Part shown: positions 22,359 through 34,800 of the stretch, piece after piece
How positions within the stretch are numbered: the first letter of the stretch is position 1
How the letters are laid out: every line of letters begins with the position of its first letter
Assembly (NCBI GenBank): GCA_026027325.1
Contig: JAMSLZ010000010.1
Coordinates: 558,001-622,000, forward strand
Origin: Actinomucor elegans
Taxonomy: Eukaryota; Mucoromycota; Mucoromycetes; Mucorales; Mucoraceae
Direction: 5' to 3'
DNA: 64,000 nucleotides
Translations under genes and position numbers: made by a program
The notes under the pieces: model-generated
Databases searched by the model: none
What the model was told of the DNA's origin: nothing
What the model saw: the letters and a program-made list of their open reading frames with translations, nothing else

Positions 22359-22392
22359 CACCTTATTGTATAATTATTGGAACAATAAGGTG
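22359..22392. repeat. 11-bp perfect inverted repeat downstream of the RING gene
   Basis: CACCTTATTGT at 22359-22369 and its exact complement ACAATAAGGTG at 22382-22392 enclose a 12-nt loop, starting 57 bp after the stop codon at 22301. The right arm contains CAATAAGG, close to a poly-A signal. Possible 3' UTR hairpin. Confidence 0.5.
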
Positions 22393-22607
22393 TGAACTGA
22401 TAGATTATATTGACTCATTAGTTTCAACTGAGCCAAAAAAAAAATATCCGCATAATGTGCCCAAAGCCCAAGCCAAGAGTTCTTATTTTAGACTGGAATA
22501 TATTGCTGGTAGTTAAAAAACACCCATCCGAAACCTTATCTACAATATAAATACCATGCATAGTTTTTAGTTGTTCATCCTTTTCTCTATCACTTGTAAT
22601 ATCAAAA

Positions 22608-23090
22608 ATGACAGATTTACCATCAATGTTGTTAGTACAACCATTAAATATTGAAGATATCGATATTCATATCAAAGAAGACGAACAAGAACACGCTCAA
22701 CCACCACCGTCAGTCATCACTAATCAAATACCGCAGGTTTCACCTGTAATTGATATGATAGATGATGCAGAATTATTAGCTATCTTAGGATTATCCCCTA
22801 TGACTATGAGTGCTATGGCAAGTCCAGTATCTTTAGATGATTGTCTTTTGAATTGGGATCATATGCCAGACCTGTTGTCTGATGAAAGTGAATCCGTAGT
22901 ATCTACTAGTACCAAGAAACGAAAGCAAGATGACGATGAATTATTCGCCTTGTTTGATTTCGAGGAATTTGAACCAATCAATCCATCAAAAAAGACGCGT
23001 TTGACAACAGACAATAACCAACAAGAACAAGCTGATTTCATGGCCACACTTCAGCAAAATGAGCCTCATAAAAATTCATTGTTGGATTAA
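22608..23090 (+). CDS. Small acidic protein, unknown function
   Basis: A single exon of 160 residues in good context (AAAATGACAG), with TATAAATA about 60 bp upstream and an AATAAA at about 23181. The sequence is Asp/Glu-rich, with two short hydrophobic patches (LLAILGLSPMTMSAM at about 58-72 and DELFALFDFEEFEPI at about 109-123) on either side of a KKRKQ basic cluster that could be a nuclear signal. Acidic-hydrophobic patches beside a basic signal would suit a transcriptional activator, but no DNA-binding domain is visible. I do not recognise the family. Confidence 0.6.
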   Translation: MTDLPSMLLVQPLNIEDIDIHIKEDEQEHAQPPPSVITNQIPQVSPVIDMIDDAELLAILGLSPMTMSAMASPVSLDDCLLNWDHMPDLLSDESESVVSTSTKKRKQDDDELFALFDFEEFEPINPSKKTRLTTDNNQQEQADFMATLQQNEPHKNSLLD

Positions 23091-24629
23091 TTATGATATA
23101 TTCCCCTTTTTACCTGTCTGACAAGAACCTATATTCCCCTTTTTTCATCTGTATAAAGCTACTGGCTCTTGTTTTAGTTCAATAAATCATTACATACATT
23201 TTAATCAGACAGTGTAGCATATTGACTGTACTACGCGTATTGAGTATGGAAGCCATGGTGTATATCTGGTAGAAGCTCCTAAAATCATAAAAACGTACTT
23301 AGATCAATGATGAACCAAAAAAAAACTCCCCCATCAATCCTGGAAGAGATATAGAGATCAAATACGCTCTTCCGACATATCTGAGTCTTGTAATTGTAAA
23401 TCAAACTAATAAATAGGTTTTATTAGAGGCACTTAAAAGCATGTATATATATGTATATATCTTTTTGCAATTCTAGCTTATGTCATTCAAATTTTCCACA
23501 GCTTTTGTTAACAGGTTTCAAAGATCAAGTATTTTTCTGAATTTCACTGCAGCGTCCATGATCGTTTTTTCCCCCCAAAAAAATATTCGTATTAAATCAA
23601 AGCACTCTTTTCTCAATACAGAAACAAATCGAGATAAGGCTTTGAAAACATGTATAACAGATTCCTTTTTTATATACACATAATAAGATAACTATGTCTT
23701 TAGCCTACTGAGCCCCAGAGAATATTAAAAATACAGTGTTACCATTCGGGATGCTATTCCATTAGTTATTTTTATATATAACTTACATCATCAGAAAGCG
23801 CACTAAATTATTTACAAATTTTTTTTTTTTTCTTGGTCTCATCATCTCTAGCATTGTATGTAATTTTAACACCTGAGCTTCAGAACCCTATTATTATCAC
23901 CATCTAAAGTTTGCACAAATGAAAATAATGTTCTGCGCATTTGTCAAGCACCACCTGCGCATTAGTATTTAGATCACAGAGAAATACATTCAGCAGTTTA
24001 ATATTCAAGTGCTATAATACTTTTTTTTTTATTTAAATAAATATATAACTACTGTATGATGAAAATAAGGATATTAAATTGATCCAAATAATAATACACA
24101 GAAACTGCTTTCATTTGCATAAACTCTAGGTATTATCAGATTACTATAATATTGTAGTCCGCAATACTTGTGCAATGCCAGTAGTATTGTTTCGCTTTTC
24201 CCAAATAGGTATTACACAGGGTATTCTACACCAGTATTACTGGAATAAATATCAAGTGTGGTACTACACCTACTACATGCCGGTAATATCACATATTAAC
24301 ACTGCATGTATTTCAGGGCGGAAATGCGACATAAAAGTAATATTTACCCAATATTTTAGTTGGATGACAGAGCTTCAATCATCGATACTTCAATGAAGCT
24401 ATTACCATAAAATGCAATGTGACTCAACTATCAGACAATTACAAAGATTTGATACTTGGAATATGTACAGAGCAAAATGCATCCTTTTTTTTTAATAGAT
24501 GGGCTATTGTGATTGTACCTTGATGAACAAAAGTACCACAAAGCCTCAACATCAATCTCCTTTTTTTTTTTACAAAACCTATACCAGTTGAAAGAGAATT
24601 ATGTTCTTGATAGCTTTGGTTAAAATCAC

Positions 24630-24649
24630 CAAATGCAAATTTGCATTTG
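24630..24649. repeat. 20-bp perfect palindrome
   Basis: CAAATGCAAATTTGCATTTG is its own reverse complement. It contains overlapping ATGCAAAT octamers in both directions. It is isolated, far from any start codon (527 bp before nas6). Confidence 0.6.
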
Positions 24650-25133
24650 CCGCCTTTTACACTACGATTTCCTTATACTTGAAATAAATTATGGCTTAGA
24701 AATTAGTATATGTGAATCAAAATGAACAATTGCGTTTGATCTCGGTACGATGTAGCATCTGAAAAGTATACCCCATTCCGAACGAAATGCAGTATTTACT
24801 GAACCCTCGAGTCTACTTTAATGACGCTATTGTGCTTGACATTGCAGCTGATCTTTGAATGAATACATCTTTTAAGGATATATTTGCATGGCTTTTTTTT
24901 TAACGTGCCTTTTTTGTTTATCTATTCTTTTTAAAAAAAATCCCCCCCAAGGAGATAACCATCCTTACGTCTAGTTTTCTAATACTTAGGGCCCAGCGTT
25001 TACATCTATCAATAAGGGATAAAAACAAATCCACCAGTACGACCCAAACCAGTATAAAATTTAACCAATCAGGTGCAATGAAATCAAACTGTCTATTTTC
25101 CCTTGGTTACGTACGCGTTCTTTTTCTTTTCCG

Positions 25134-25170
25134 TTTTTTTTTTTAAAAAAAAACAAACGAAATTCAATTG
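25134..25170 (+). promoter_or_regulatory. T-run/A-run + CAAACGAAATTC start-site motif
   Basis: Eleven T, nine A, then CAAACGAAATTCAATTG, ending 6 bp before the nas6 ATG. It matches the block before the Nudix gene (9078-9107). The SUMO gene has a related GTTTAG-A10-TTCAATCG block at about 8294-8316. Confidence 0.4.
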
Positions 25171-25176
25171 AGAACC

Positions 25177-26215
25177 ATGTTGACTGTACAACAAGCAGCT
25201 TATGAAGGAAAACTATTCATTGTTGAACAAATGATTGACAAAGATCCTTCATTAGTAAATTCCTTTGACCAAGTAAGTCAAATATTATTAATTTTTATTC
25301 TTACAGAAAATAACAACTGCATAATAATCATAGGATGGTCGTAATGCGATTCATTGGGCAGCATCAGGAGGTCATGCAGATATTGTACAATATCTGATAA
25401 ATAAACAAGCCGTCATTGATAGTCAAGATAAAGAGGTAAAAAAAAAAAAACGAGATCGCTTACGGATTTTTTATTTTTATTTTTATTTATTTTTTAATTT
25501 AACTTAACTTGATAGGCTGGATGGACTCCATTGATGATTGCAGGTAATTAGTAATCATGAAAAAGAGCCCTTAAACGAGCATATAATGACGCGGCAAGTA
25601 ATTAGCTTCTGCTGGACATACAGAAGTAGTCAAACTGCTATTGGAAAAAGGCGCTGATCCTTCATTAATGAATGAAACCCAACAATCCGCATTGTAAGTT
25701 GTGTGTTATTCATAAACATGTACTCAATCGTTTGTGTAGACATTATGCTGCATCCAAGAATAGAATTGAGGTAAAAAAGCACTGATGTAGTTACACATAA
25801 TAAAATAACTAATCAGTACTAGTAGGTTACTAGGTTGCTGTTGGAAGCCAAAGCGCCCGTCAATCAAACCAACAAATACATGCAGACCCCATTGTAAGTG
25901 TTATTACATAATATGTTATTAGTATCACTGATCTCTATGAAAAAAAAAAAAAAAAAAAGACATCGTGCTGCAGCTGGCGGCTATATCAAGATCATTGAGT
26001 TACTCGTGGGCCATTCATGCAGAGTCAATCCCAAGGATGTACAAGGTGATACACCCTTACACAATGCATGTGAAGAAGGACATGGTGATTGTGCTGTTTA
26101 TTTGATTGAGAAGAACGGTAACCTTGATCAACTTAATCAACAAGGCAAATCGCCAATGGATCTGTGTCCCACCAATCAACTCAGATCATTTATTATGTCA
26201 TCTATTAACGAATAA
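25177..26215 (+). CDS. nas6: Nas6/gankyrin (PSMD10) proteasome assembly chaperone
   Basis: Seven exons: 25177-25272, 25334-25435, 25516-25543, 25606-25693, 25740-25770, 25826-25893 and 25960-26215, giving 222 residues. It is made of ankyrin repeats: DGRNAIHWAASGGHADIV, AGWTPLMIAASAGHTEVV, QQSALHYAASKNRIEV, MQTPLHRAAAGGYIKII and GDTPLHNACEEGHGD. The order and key words (HWA..SGG, GWTPL, LHYAASKNR, LHRAAA) match gankyrin closely. In yeast and humans this protein binds the Rpt3 C-domain and helps assemble the 19S base of the 26S proteasome. Length equals the family norm. One acceptor lies after an 18-A tract (25940-25958). The short fifth exon (31 bp) is supported by exact frame continuity. Confidence 0.92.
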
Positions 26216-26537
26216 GGTCTAGTTTATCGTATGTACGTCATTTCTGCTTGAGATCAACAAAGTCAGAAAATGCAATTTATACAGAATTATGTAGCACAAA
26301 TGGGGGTACCCTTTCATTTTGTTATAAATAAACTTGTTTTATTTGTTCATATATATATATATATATAAAAAGTCATAAAGAAATATACAGATTGCGTATT
26401 TGACGCGTAATATACGTAAAAAAAAAAAATGGGTTCTTATGCGGAGTTGGCTCCTTTTCTTCTTACTCCCTCTCCCTTATGTTTGTTTTTCCCTTGTTTG
26501 AAACAAAAAGATAAAAAATGTACAGAAAAAAAATTCG
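26216..26537. other. Convergent intergenic region nas6 / con7-like
   Basis: 322 bp between the 3' ends of two convergent genes. It has AATAAA at about 26326 and a (TA)n tract at about 26351-26366. No gene. Confidence 0.6.
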
Positions 26538-26637
26538 TTAATAAAAGTGACCAAGTGGCATATTGGGCATAAAAGAAGGTGGTTGATAAGAGTAAGTTGG
26601 ATGATGAAGCATTTGTTGTTGCTGTTGTTGCTGTTGC

Positions 26638-26678
<41 letters not shown>

Positions 26679-27618
26679 TTGTTGTTGGCTTTGACGGTAA
26701 GCGGCTTCAGCCGATTTTTTTAATGAATCTCTTTCTTTCTTTTGACGTCTCCATTCTTTGCGCATCTCTTTGAATTCATTAGGGTGACGCTTTGGGCCCT
26801 GTAATAATAATAGTAATAATATAAGCATGTGTTTATCATACCAAAATGTTAATCTATATACGTACATGCTGCTGCATACTAACGTGAGCATTTAAATGGT
26901 TCAATGTGCCATATGCTTTAGTACAACCAGGCCAGTTACAATGATATAATCTTTCAATTTCATCGTATCTTCTACGAGGTCTCTTTCTTTGATTGGTACC
27001 AGGAATAGCTACAAATGAATATACTTTATCAGAAGAAGATGTCGAAGATACCGATGACTGTCTTTGTCTCGAAATATATGAAGATGGTGGCATACCAATA
27101 GTTGGTTGTGTGGTATTGTTCAATCCTGCTACAACAGCAGCTGCATGAAACATATCTTGTTGCTGCTGTGGGTCCAACAACAGCGTTTGATTTGTAGGAA
27201 ATAGAGCATTGGTTGCGGCCGCAACAACATCCATTGTACTATTTTCATGATTTTCAAAACCATTGTACATTAACGAAGCAGGTGCTGCTGTGGTGATTAA
27301 CGAAGGTGCACTTGAACTTGTGTTATTATTATTAGTAGTAGTAGTAGTAGTATTGGGTAAAAAGTCGTGCATTAACGTTTCTTGCTGCTGTATCAAAGGT
27401 TGTGCGGCTGTGGTGATCATGCTAGCTGTGGCTGCGGTAGCCGCTGCGATAGCTGCTTCAGTTGCAACCTGCTGTTGCTTTTGCTCTTTTTCTGTTAATA
27501 ATTTCGAGAGCGGTGGTAATGATGGTAGTTCAAGTGGCTGAAGAAAAGGTGCTGTTTGCTGTCTTCTTTCTAAAAGGCTACTGCTGTTACTACTATTCGC
27601 ATTCATTTCATTATACAT
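26538..27618 (-). CDS. con7: Con7-like C2H2 zinc-finger transcription factor
   Basis: Two exons: 27618-26866 and 26798-26538, giving 337 residues. The conserved block spans the intron. VYSFVAIPG and RKRPRRRYDEIERLYHCNWP are followed by GCTKAYGTLNHLNAHV, then GPKRHPNEFKEMRKEWRRQK. Splicing completes the finger (C-x4-C-x12-H with a closing His before GPKRHP). This is the signature of the fungal Con7 family, nuclear regulators needed for conidiation and infection-related morphogenesis in Magnaporthe. What it controls in a zygomycete-type fungus is unknown. Upstream are Ala-, Thr- and Asn-rich tracts, and downstream a coiled or basic region (residues about 268-285) and long poly-Gln. The start at 27618 is the first ATG. 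A second is three codons later. Confidence 0.82.
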
Positions 27619-29425
27619 TTTTTAATAAAGAAAAAGAAAGGAAAGAAGAGAAAGAAAGAAAAGCTTTTTTTTTTTTCAAGGAACAATTACTTCGGAGCTT
27701 TGTTATGACGTCAAGGATTGCGGTCGCCGTGGTTTCACAGCTCAAATAAGAAATGCGGGTACCGTAAATATTTCTTTTCTGGAAAATTATTTACCAGTTT
27801 TTACTATTGTTTGGATCAAATTTCTCATAAAATTGGGTTTTCAGTCTCAGTTTGTTCAGAAAAGTGTAACTGGAGCTAGATACCGACGTTAGGAGTGAAG
27901 GGATAGCTTTCGTTGAGATGTAAGATAATATATTAGGGCCAAATACAGTCTCTGGATATTGGTTTAGAAGATACGAAATACAGGGCTATTATTTAGAAAA
28001 TAAATATAATACTGAATCAATTTTTTTATGCGGCCTATTGATAAAGATTAAGTTTGATTTTACATATTTACACACAAAAGCCAACTAGTGGCTGTTGGTT
28101 GGACTTTTTTTTTTTTCAATTATTCTAAACAAGTTATTCAAATAAAACTTGTCAACTTGGTAAACTTGGTAAACTTGACTTTTGAAGCTTTCAAGACTCC
28201 AACAAGAGAACTGTTTATATCTCGATTAATTTTTTTTTTTTTGTTATCTCAATTCCTGGAGATGAGCTAAAAGTTGAATGCTGACTGAATTGTCCAAGAT
28301 AAACACTATTAAAAGCAACTTGTCTATTTTGTTTTGTTTTGATCTATATGCTAATAAAGAAGAGGTTTGATGACAAGCAAAATATTTGAATGCATTACAT
28401 TTTAATTTTGAAATGCCAAAGAATTTACAAGCGAAATGTCTCTAAATGTTTTCTTGCAAGCTGTTTGAAAACTGAATTAGTTAGTAATCGAGGCTTGCTG
28501 CTGCGCCAATGAAATCTAAAAGAATATCATTCGAGATGGTTTTTACACTAGTACTTATAACAGCTGGAAGTATTTAAGTTAAAGATCCAAGGGAATCCAC
28601 CATCAACAGAATCAAAAAACCCTTCAACTCAAAGTGATCTATTCCAAATCTAGTCGAATAAACCAGAGAAATTTTTTATAAGAAATCAGCGATTATTCAG
28701 TACCATAACTGATTCAATGAAACCTATAGATTAGGGCAAGCATAAGTCTTTCTCTCCAGAGAAACCAGGTAATAAAAACCGTAACAGGAGTTACGGTAGG
28801 TGAATTTGTGGAAGGATTATTCGTAACCTTGGTTTAAGTCGTTATTATATTTACTTTACCTTTTTCTTTTCTACCGTGAATTGTATTATTATTACATAGC
28901 ACTTGTAGAGATGACTGAACTGCTGACACACAGGGTACATATCCAGGAAACTGTTTCCTTTCTCTTTAGAATTTCGCCATGAAAATCATGCATTTGTGTC
29001 GAAAAGTCTGCTGGTTCGAGAAGCGAGTATACGAATGCTTGTATTATTTCCCATAGTTGCGCTTTCTTTGTCGAAGAGCTAATAACTAATCTTGAATTTA
29101 TTTCTGTTTTCTGTTAATTCAGCTTGTCTTGCAATTTCTTTAGATATGACCATTTTGCATTGGATTCACTGGTTTTTTTTTTAAAAAAAAAGTTTTTATA
29201 ATTGATCCTGTTTATCATTATAATTGAATAGTTAGTTTTAATAGCCAAATGAAAGTTTAAATTTCTTTTATATTTGCACATTAAAATAAAAGTGCTTTGT
29301 TAATGTGGATAGTATTCCTTTTTTTTTTTCAATGCCTGCTGGCTTTCTTGGAGGCTCTTTGACAAGAATAGTTTATTAAAAAAAATTATACACACACAGA
29401 CACAAGTCGCAATGATGATGAGTGA
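27619..29425. other. Gene-poor intergenic region with rDNA relic
   Basis: 1.8 kb. The first 150 bp are the con7-like promoter, with an A-run at 27667-27679 on its strand. The only recognised content after that is a decayed 18S rDNA 3' end at 28767-28822. Several T-run/A-run switches occur (for example at about 29171-29190). Confidence 0.5.
28767..28822 (+). pseudogene. Decayed 18S rRNA 3'-end fragment
   Basis: The stretch reads AGGTAATAAAAACCGTAACA and later GGTAGGTGAATTTGTGGAAG, then GATTATT. It aligns with the universal fungal 18S end (AGGAAGTAAAAGTCGTAACA.. and CGTAGGTGAACCTGCGGAAG, then GATCATT). Several differences are C to T (CCTGCGG to TTTGTGG, ATCATT to ATTATT). Only about 55 bp are recognisable and the ITS that should follow is not. 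Confidence 0.6.
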
Positions 29426-30184
29426 TCAAATCTCTACTGCAAAGACACCACCTTGATTATCGCCTACTATGCTAGTTTCTGCAAATCGGTAATGGTGCTG
29501 CTTTAAATAGGACTGTACGCTTGGTTTCAATTTACTCTGTTTTTTACTCAGTCCACTAGCACCAGAATGATGGCCTGTACCTGTTACTATATAAATGATA
29601 CCAGAATAAGTCGATTTCAAATGAGTTAAACGTTTATCAATCATGTCAATCGCTTCATCTTCATGTAAACCATGAAGATCAATAAAGGCTTCATGTTTCG
29701 ATCGTTGCTCAAAGATACGTTGGCTGGCTTCTGTATGCATCTCTTGCATCAGTCGATTATAATGCTTGGCCTCCATTGAAAACAGCTTGGCTCTAGCTCC
29801 ATCCCCCTTCAAATAATATTCAGTAGCTTTACTAAAGAATCTATTTCGAAGCATGCCATATTCAATTGCTTGCTCCCGCTATAAGATCAATATTAGTACA
29901 AGCGAATTGCGCGTTAGTTTAGTTGGTACCTCTTTCATATATACGTTATTGAGTGAACTTCCCGTTTCTAACCAGGGTATATGGACTGGCTGCTTTAGTT
30001 TTTGCATACTGTACTTGTATTGGGTATATGTTGAATTGGATTTAGGCTTTGTAGGTGTATTTGCTGTTGGTTTTTTCTTTTTAGCAGCCTCTGCAAAGTT
30101 GATCGTCTTTTTGACGGGCGCATTTGACTTTTTAATCTTGGCAGCTGAAGCCAGAGAAGGGAAATCATCATTGACCGTGTCTTG

Positions 30185-30222
<38 letters not shown>

Positions 30223-31432
30223 GCGTGATTGGCTTGGAAGACAATGCTGGATAGTCACCTTGATCATACTTTTTTTCGGGCTTCTTGGTCGACTCAGGTA
30301 CATGAGCCGTAGATATTTTGTTGGCTACCTCTTGTATATCAATGACATGCGAGAACTCGCACGAATCTCCTTTTAAACAGCTTCCCTGAAGCCTATTGTA
30401 ATAGCTTTGTTAGACTTGAAACTTTCAATGATACAAGCACTTACCAAAATTTACACACTTTCTCTTGAAGATCATGAACAAACCAACAATCCTTTCGATA
30501 ACATTCACCTGCTAAAAAGTGTCTGCAGACCTGTCGCTTTTTGGGTACATCTTGCAGTTGCGCTTGAGGTACCTGTGGTGGTTGCGCAACACGTATCGGC
30601 TGCACAGCTGCTTTCTCGGCCAAAAGTAACTCGATGGCTCGATCCACATCATAATCCACACGTTCTAAAGTCTCTACCAGTTCTTTTTCGTTCAAATCAG
30701 AGAAAATAGTCTGCATCATTTGCAGTGTAGACATATCTTCTGCTACATTTTCGGCCTCGGCCTCTTCCAACGAAGGATTAGTGACCTCCAATGACAATCG
30801 ATGTATATCTTGTATGGTATAGGAATCATACAGTGAACCATGATAGAATTGAAGCGTAGGATCAAATTCTTGTTCATCGCTGTCGCGTGAATTGGAAGGG
30901 TAGAGCGCGTTGTTGGACTTTTTCTCTTTCTTTGGTTTCGAGGAGGTGTTCCAGATATCTTTGATATCTGCGTTGTGTTTACGCGTATGCCATTTAGTAG
31001 GCTGTTGTTTGGTGACAGTAGAAGTATTTTTACTTGGCGTAATAACCTCTTCTTCATCCAAGAGATTGCTGGAAAGGAATCGTTGAGAAAGATCTTGTTC
31101 ATCGTCGTCTAATTCCTCGAGATTTGGGTCTGATTGTTCAAAAGGATCAAAGGCTGGTTGTGGTGAGGAAGGTACAAAGGCCTTTGCATCGAAATCAAAG
31201 GCCTTTGCATCAACATTAAAGGCTTTTGCACCGACATTGAAAGCTTTTGCGTCGACATTGAAAGCTGGATGAGTAGTATTGGAAGAGAAAAGAAAACTAG
31301 AACTGTTTCTCGGTCTAAATCAAAAAGAACGGGTTATAGTCTGCTTTATGATACCAAACTAAGCTCAAGTGTTTACTTTTCGAATATGTCAAATGAATGA
31401 GTATTTGACCAAGTCGACTTGTTTTGGCTCAT
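29426..31432 (-). CDS. CUE / CCCH zinc-finger / Smr endonuclease-type protein
   Basis: Four exons: 31432-31377, 31314-30445, 30392-29930 and 29878-29426, giving 613 residues. Order: PAM2-like repeats (about 37-67), a CUE-like ubiquitin-binding region (about 214-253, MQTIFSDLNEKELVETLE), two CCCH fingers (about 282-299 and 306-326, the second split by an intron), poly-Gln, a DUF1771-like helical hairpin (about 474-525), and a C-terminal Smr domain with DLHG (about 530-533) and GTGHHS (about 563-568). Smr domains of Cue2/NONU-1/N4BP2 relatives cleave mRNA at collided ribosomes, and ubiquitin binding by CUE recruits them. The domain set here fits that role, with CCCH fingers as extra RNA contacts. 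The role is inference. Splices are supported by restoring both the second finger and the hairpin-Smr link. Confidence 0.85.
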
Positions 31433-31624
31433 ATTCAGTGTAAGTATAAAAGAAAGAGAGAGTAAGCTTAGAAGCTGCAATTTAATTTTATTTTATTTTA
31501 TTTTTTTTTAAAAAAAAAAAACAAAACAAAAAAGTCTGTGTGACTTTGATATATAGTTATGAGTGGTATTTACAAGAGAATTTTTGAATGAATATGTACA
31601 AAAAAAGAGAGGTATATAAACACT

Positions 31625-31852
31625 TTAAAAGTGGACCATGGCGTTTCTACGGCGAAGAGCATAGACAGGTAAAGGCACCATATCACCCAAGATATCAACA
31701 GTAACTACTTGTCTGGGGTTATTTGCTACACACTTTTCGACAAATCTCGGTCTCATTTGAGAAAACGTAACAGAGGAACCAGCAATGTTTGAAACGGCAT
31801 TGGATGGATATCCAAATGAATTATTAGATGATGGCATTAAAGTAGAGTTCAT
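31625..31852 (-). CDS. Small protein of 75 residues, unknown function
   Basis: An ATG at 31852 in good context (GAAAATGAA), preceded by a pyrimidine/purine tract on its strand, opens 75 codons to a TAA at 31625. The N-terminal half is Ser/Asn-rich. The C-terminal half (RPRFVEKCVANN, VVTVDILGDMVPLPVYALRR) looks structured and basic. No family recognised. It may be a real small gene because the C-terminal half is not low-complexity. An unspliced longer frame upstream lacks support. Confidence 0.4.
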   Translation of the reverse strand: MNSTLMPSSNNSFGYPSNAVSNIAGSSVTFSQMRPRFVEKCVANNPRQVVTVDILGDMVPLPVYALRRRNAMVHF

Positions 31853-34800
31853 TTTCTTTTGTGTGTGTGTATGCAGAGATGAAAAGTAAAGATAAAAGGA
31901 AAAAAAAAAGTAACACTTATATACCACTTTTTTTTGTATTCCAAACTCAACAATGTACGACGGTAGTTTATTCACTTGCACAAAAAAAAAAAGATCGGTC
32001 AGTGCTCACGCCATTTGATTCAAAACAAGTTCACCCTACAAACAGTCTCAGGATGTGCACTCAGTTCGCAAGATCTTCCGGCCATTTTGTGTTATATTAT
32101 TTGTATTACTATAGAATAAGCACAGGAACACAAAAGAGAAAAATAATATACACACACGCTCAGTGCGTAAAATAACAAACAACATGAAACTTGGCTTTTC
32201 TTATTTGTTGTGTCAATATACATCTTAAACAACAAGAAAGAAAGAAAGAAAGAAAAAAGTCATGCGATGAAATATGAAAAGGCCACGTTAAATGGATTAT
32301 GGCATGATTTTTCAATTCAGTCGCAAAGTGGGGTATTGCAAGCTCAAAAAACGAAATAGCTACGCGCACCATCCTGGTAACTAGAGAGAGAAAAAGAAAA
32401 AAAACAAGGTACCTGTTGCACAACAAAAGAGACTTGGTCAAAGACCTGTCATATGATGCACACGCTTTGAATGTTAAATGAATACTAAACAGTCTAATTC
32501 TTCTTCTAGTAGTACCTGTCAAATAACTTCACTAGAATTCATGCATTGGGATGTGTATTGTCAAATAATGCATCAATAGATATTCATATTGCTCTATATT
32601 ACCTTTCAGACTGACACATTTTGCTACTTTTATTTCCTATCGGCTGTTCATATAGATAAGGTTATCTGTATACGCTATCAAACTCTGTCCAGTGTCGACA
32701 TAGATTGGATGAATTTCGTGTTCAGGTTGCAGTGCTGATATAATATAACTTTATTGGATATCGGTGATCAAACGCAAATTTCTGTAACTTATTTTTCTGA
32801 TCCCAAAAATTTTCTGTCCTACTATATAATGCGCTTTTATGTAGTAATATGTTCCAGACCAGTATCACATTTACTAACAAATTTCATTATGCATCGATTG
32901 ATATAAATGCTACACCAATATGTGAAATAATATACATTTTTTTTAGCTTTTTGATTTCTAGATAATCACGTGCCTATTTTATATGAAAAAAAAAACGTGT
33001 TTAAAGTGGATTTTCATACATACTGTATCGACAACTGTCATGGAACAGGCCTAGCATCTACTAACATCTTTAAGTCGAAATCACCGGACCTAAGATTATC
33101 TACTACAGATTCTCCATTTTTCACTTGTTTTACATTCCTCGATCGTCGAGTCTAGGTTCATATCGCATCGGATCTATAATATTACATGTCCATAATAAAG
33201 CCTGTACTTGTTGGGACCATTATTTGACTAAACTGGATTGAGTATTTTATACTTTAGGTAAGTACTGTAATTGAATTAAATTCCATCATCTGCAAATCTA
33301 TAAACCTCAGTCAAATGTCACATCTGATAAACAATACATACTCATAATGGACTGTGACGTTTATGAAAGTAGCTTTTTAACTACAACATGATTAATACAT
33401 TATTTCATTCGGTAATTTTCTACATCTTAAAGGTATTGCATATGGCATGAGATATTCAATCTTGAGGATCTCGTTCTTGAGGAATTTAGATATAAAAGAG
33501 AATGAATTCAAATGGCCCTTTTTTTAAGAATGGAATGAAACTCTTTATTTTTAAGACGGGGAGTGTTCATGATAAAAGAAATATATGGTTTTTATACCCC
33601 TTGGAATCGACCTAAGGCTTATCCGACATCCTATCTTGCTCACACCTATAGTAACTTGCATATAGTTACTGGCCATCTTATACAACTGTTTGAGCATTAA
33701 TGGTAACCTTGGATTCCGGGTATGAAATCTATGGAAATAACTTTACCATGCAGGATATTTGACAAGTATAATAGGTCCGATTGATTTATATATGCTTTTT
33801 AGTAAGGCATGAATCATATGTAACTATTCACTGTTCTATATTCGACAGTATTATTAGGATATAGCAGGAGAAATCCAACAGATTCATTGCCGCGTATGAT
33901 TAATACTGTATTATTAGAAGGAGCTGTAATATTAAACCAAGTAATATGTAGTAAGGCTAATTAGTTGGTTAGAAGCAAGCACAAGAGGAATAAAGAATAT
34001 TATTTTTGAGCAGCCGAAAAAGAAAAAGTATGGAGGTTTTAAGACTGGTTGATGTGCACTCACAAAATATTGCATTACAGACGATTTACATTCAGTGTCT
34101 ATTAAGAAAAACGAGTGAGAAACTATAACTATAAAGGGTTATTTTTGATACACTCATACTGATTCCTCTGGGTATATTCTCTTCTGTATATTCTGTGGCC
34201 TCTCTGCCTTCGTGTAAGGAAAGTCCAATTTCAATTCCTACACATCTGTTAAAGATAATAATAACGAAGCTTTCTCTTGCGAGTGTCTTCTCATTTTAAT
34301 ATTTTCAATGGTTACTGGATCTCCCTCTGAGGGTGATACTTGAGGTAAATCTCAATAGCTACCCAGTTGTGAACGAATATCATATTGTGGTTGAATGTAT
34401 GCCAACAAGCTTTTCTGGTTTGGTACCATGAATTAACTATCATTATCGCTGGTCTTTTCTAACCAAGAGTAAATATGGGGGAAAAGCCTTATTTTTTTAT
34501 GCGTTAGTTCGCCTGGACCCAGACACAGGTGTCCTGTTTAAGGATTTCGATGATAGACAGCTACCATTACGAATAGGCACAATCTTTCAAGGTGCTTAGT
34601 CTTACTATCACATGTACATAAAGGTATACCTTTTCTCATTGTCCTTCGTTTAATTGATGCTATACTTTTAGTTAAACCAGAAAATCCCAGTATAGTTGAG
34701 AATAATTATTAAGTAAACACTCTGTTATATTGGCAACGAAGGAAGAATAAAACATCAATCATATCACAATTCGAACCCATGATTCTCGCATGATAAAACG

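Larger units (their letters stand above)
23091..25176. other. Gene-poor intergenic region
   Basis: 2.1 kb without a recognisable gene. It contains A/T homopolymers and a 20-bp palindrome at 24630-24649. It ends in the Nas6 promoter with an 11-T/9-A switch at 25134-25153. The frame at 24175-24396 has no domain. Confidence 0.5.
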
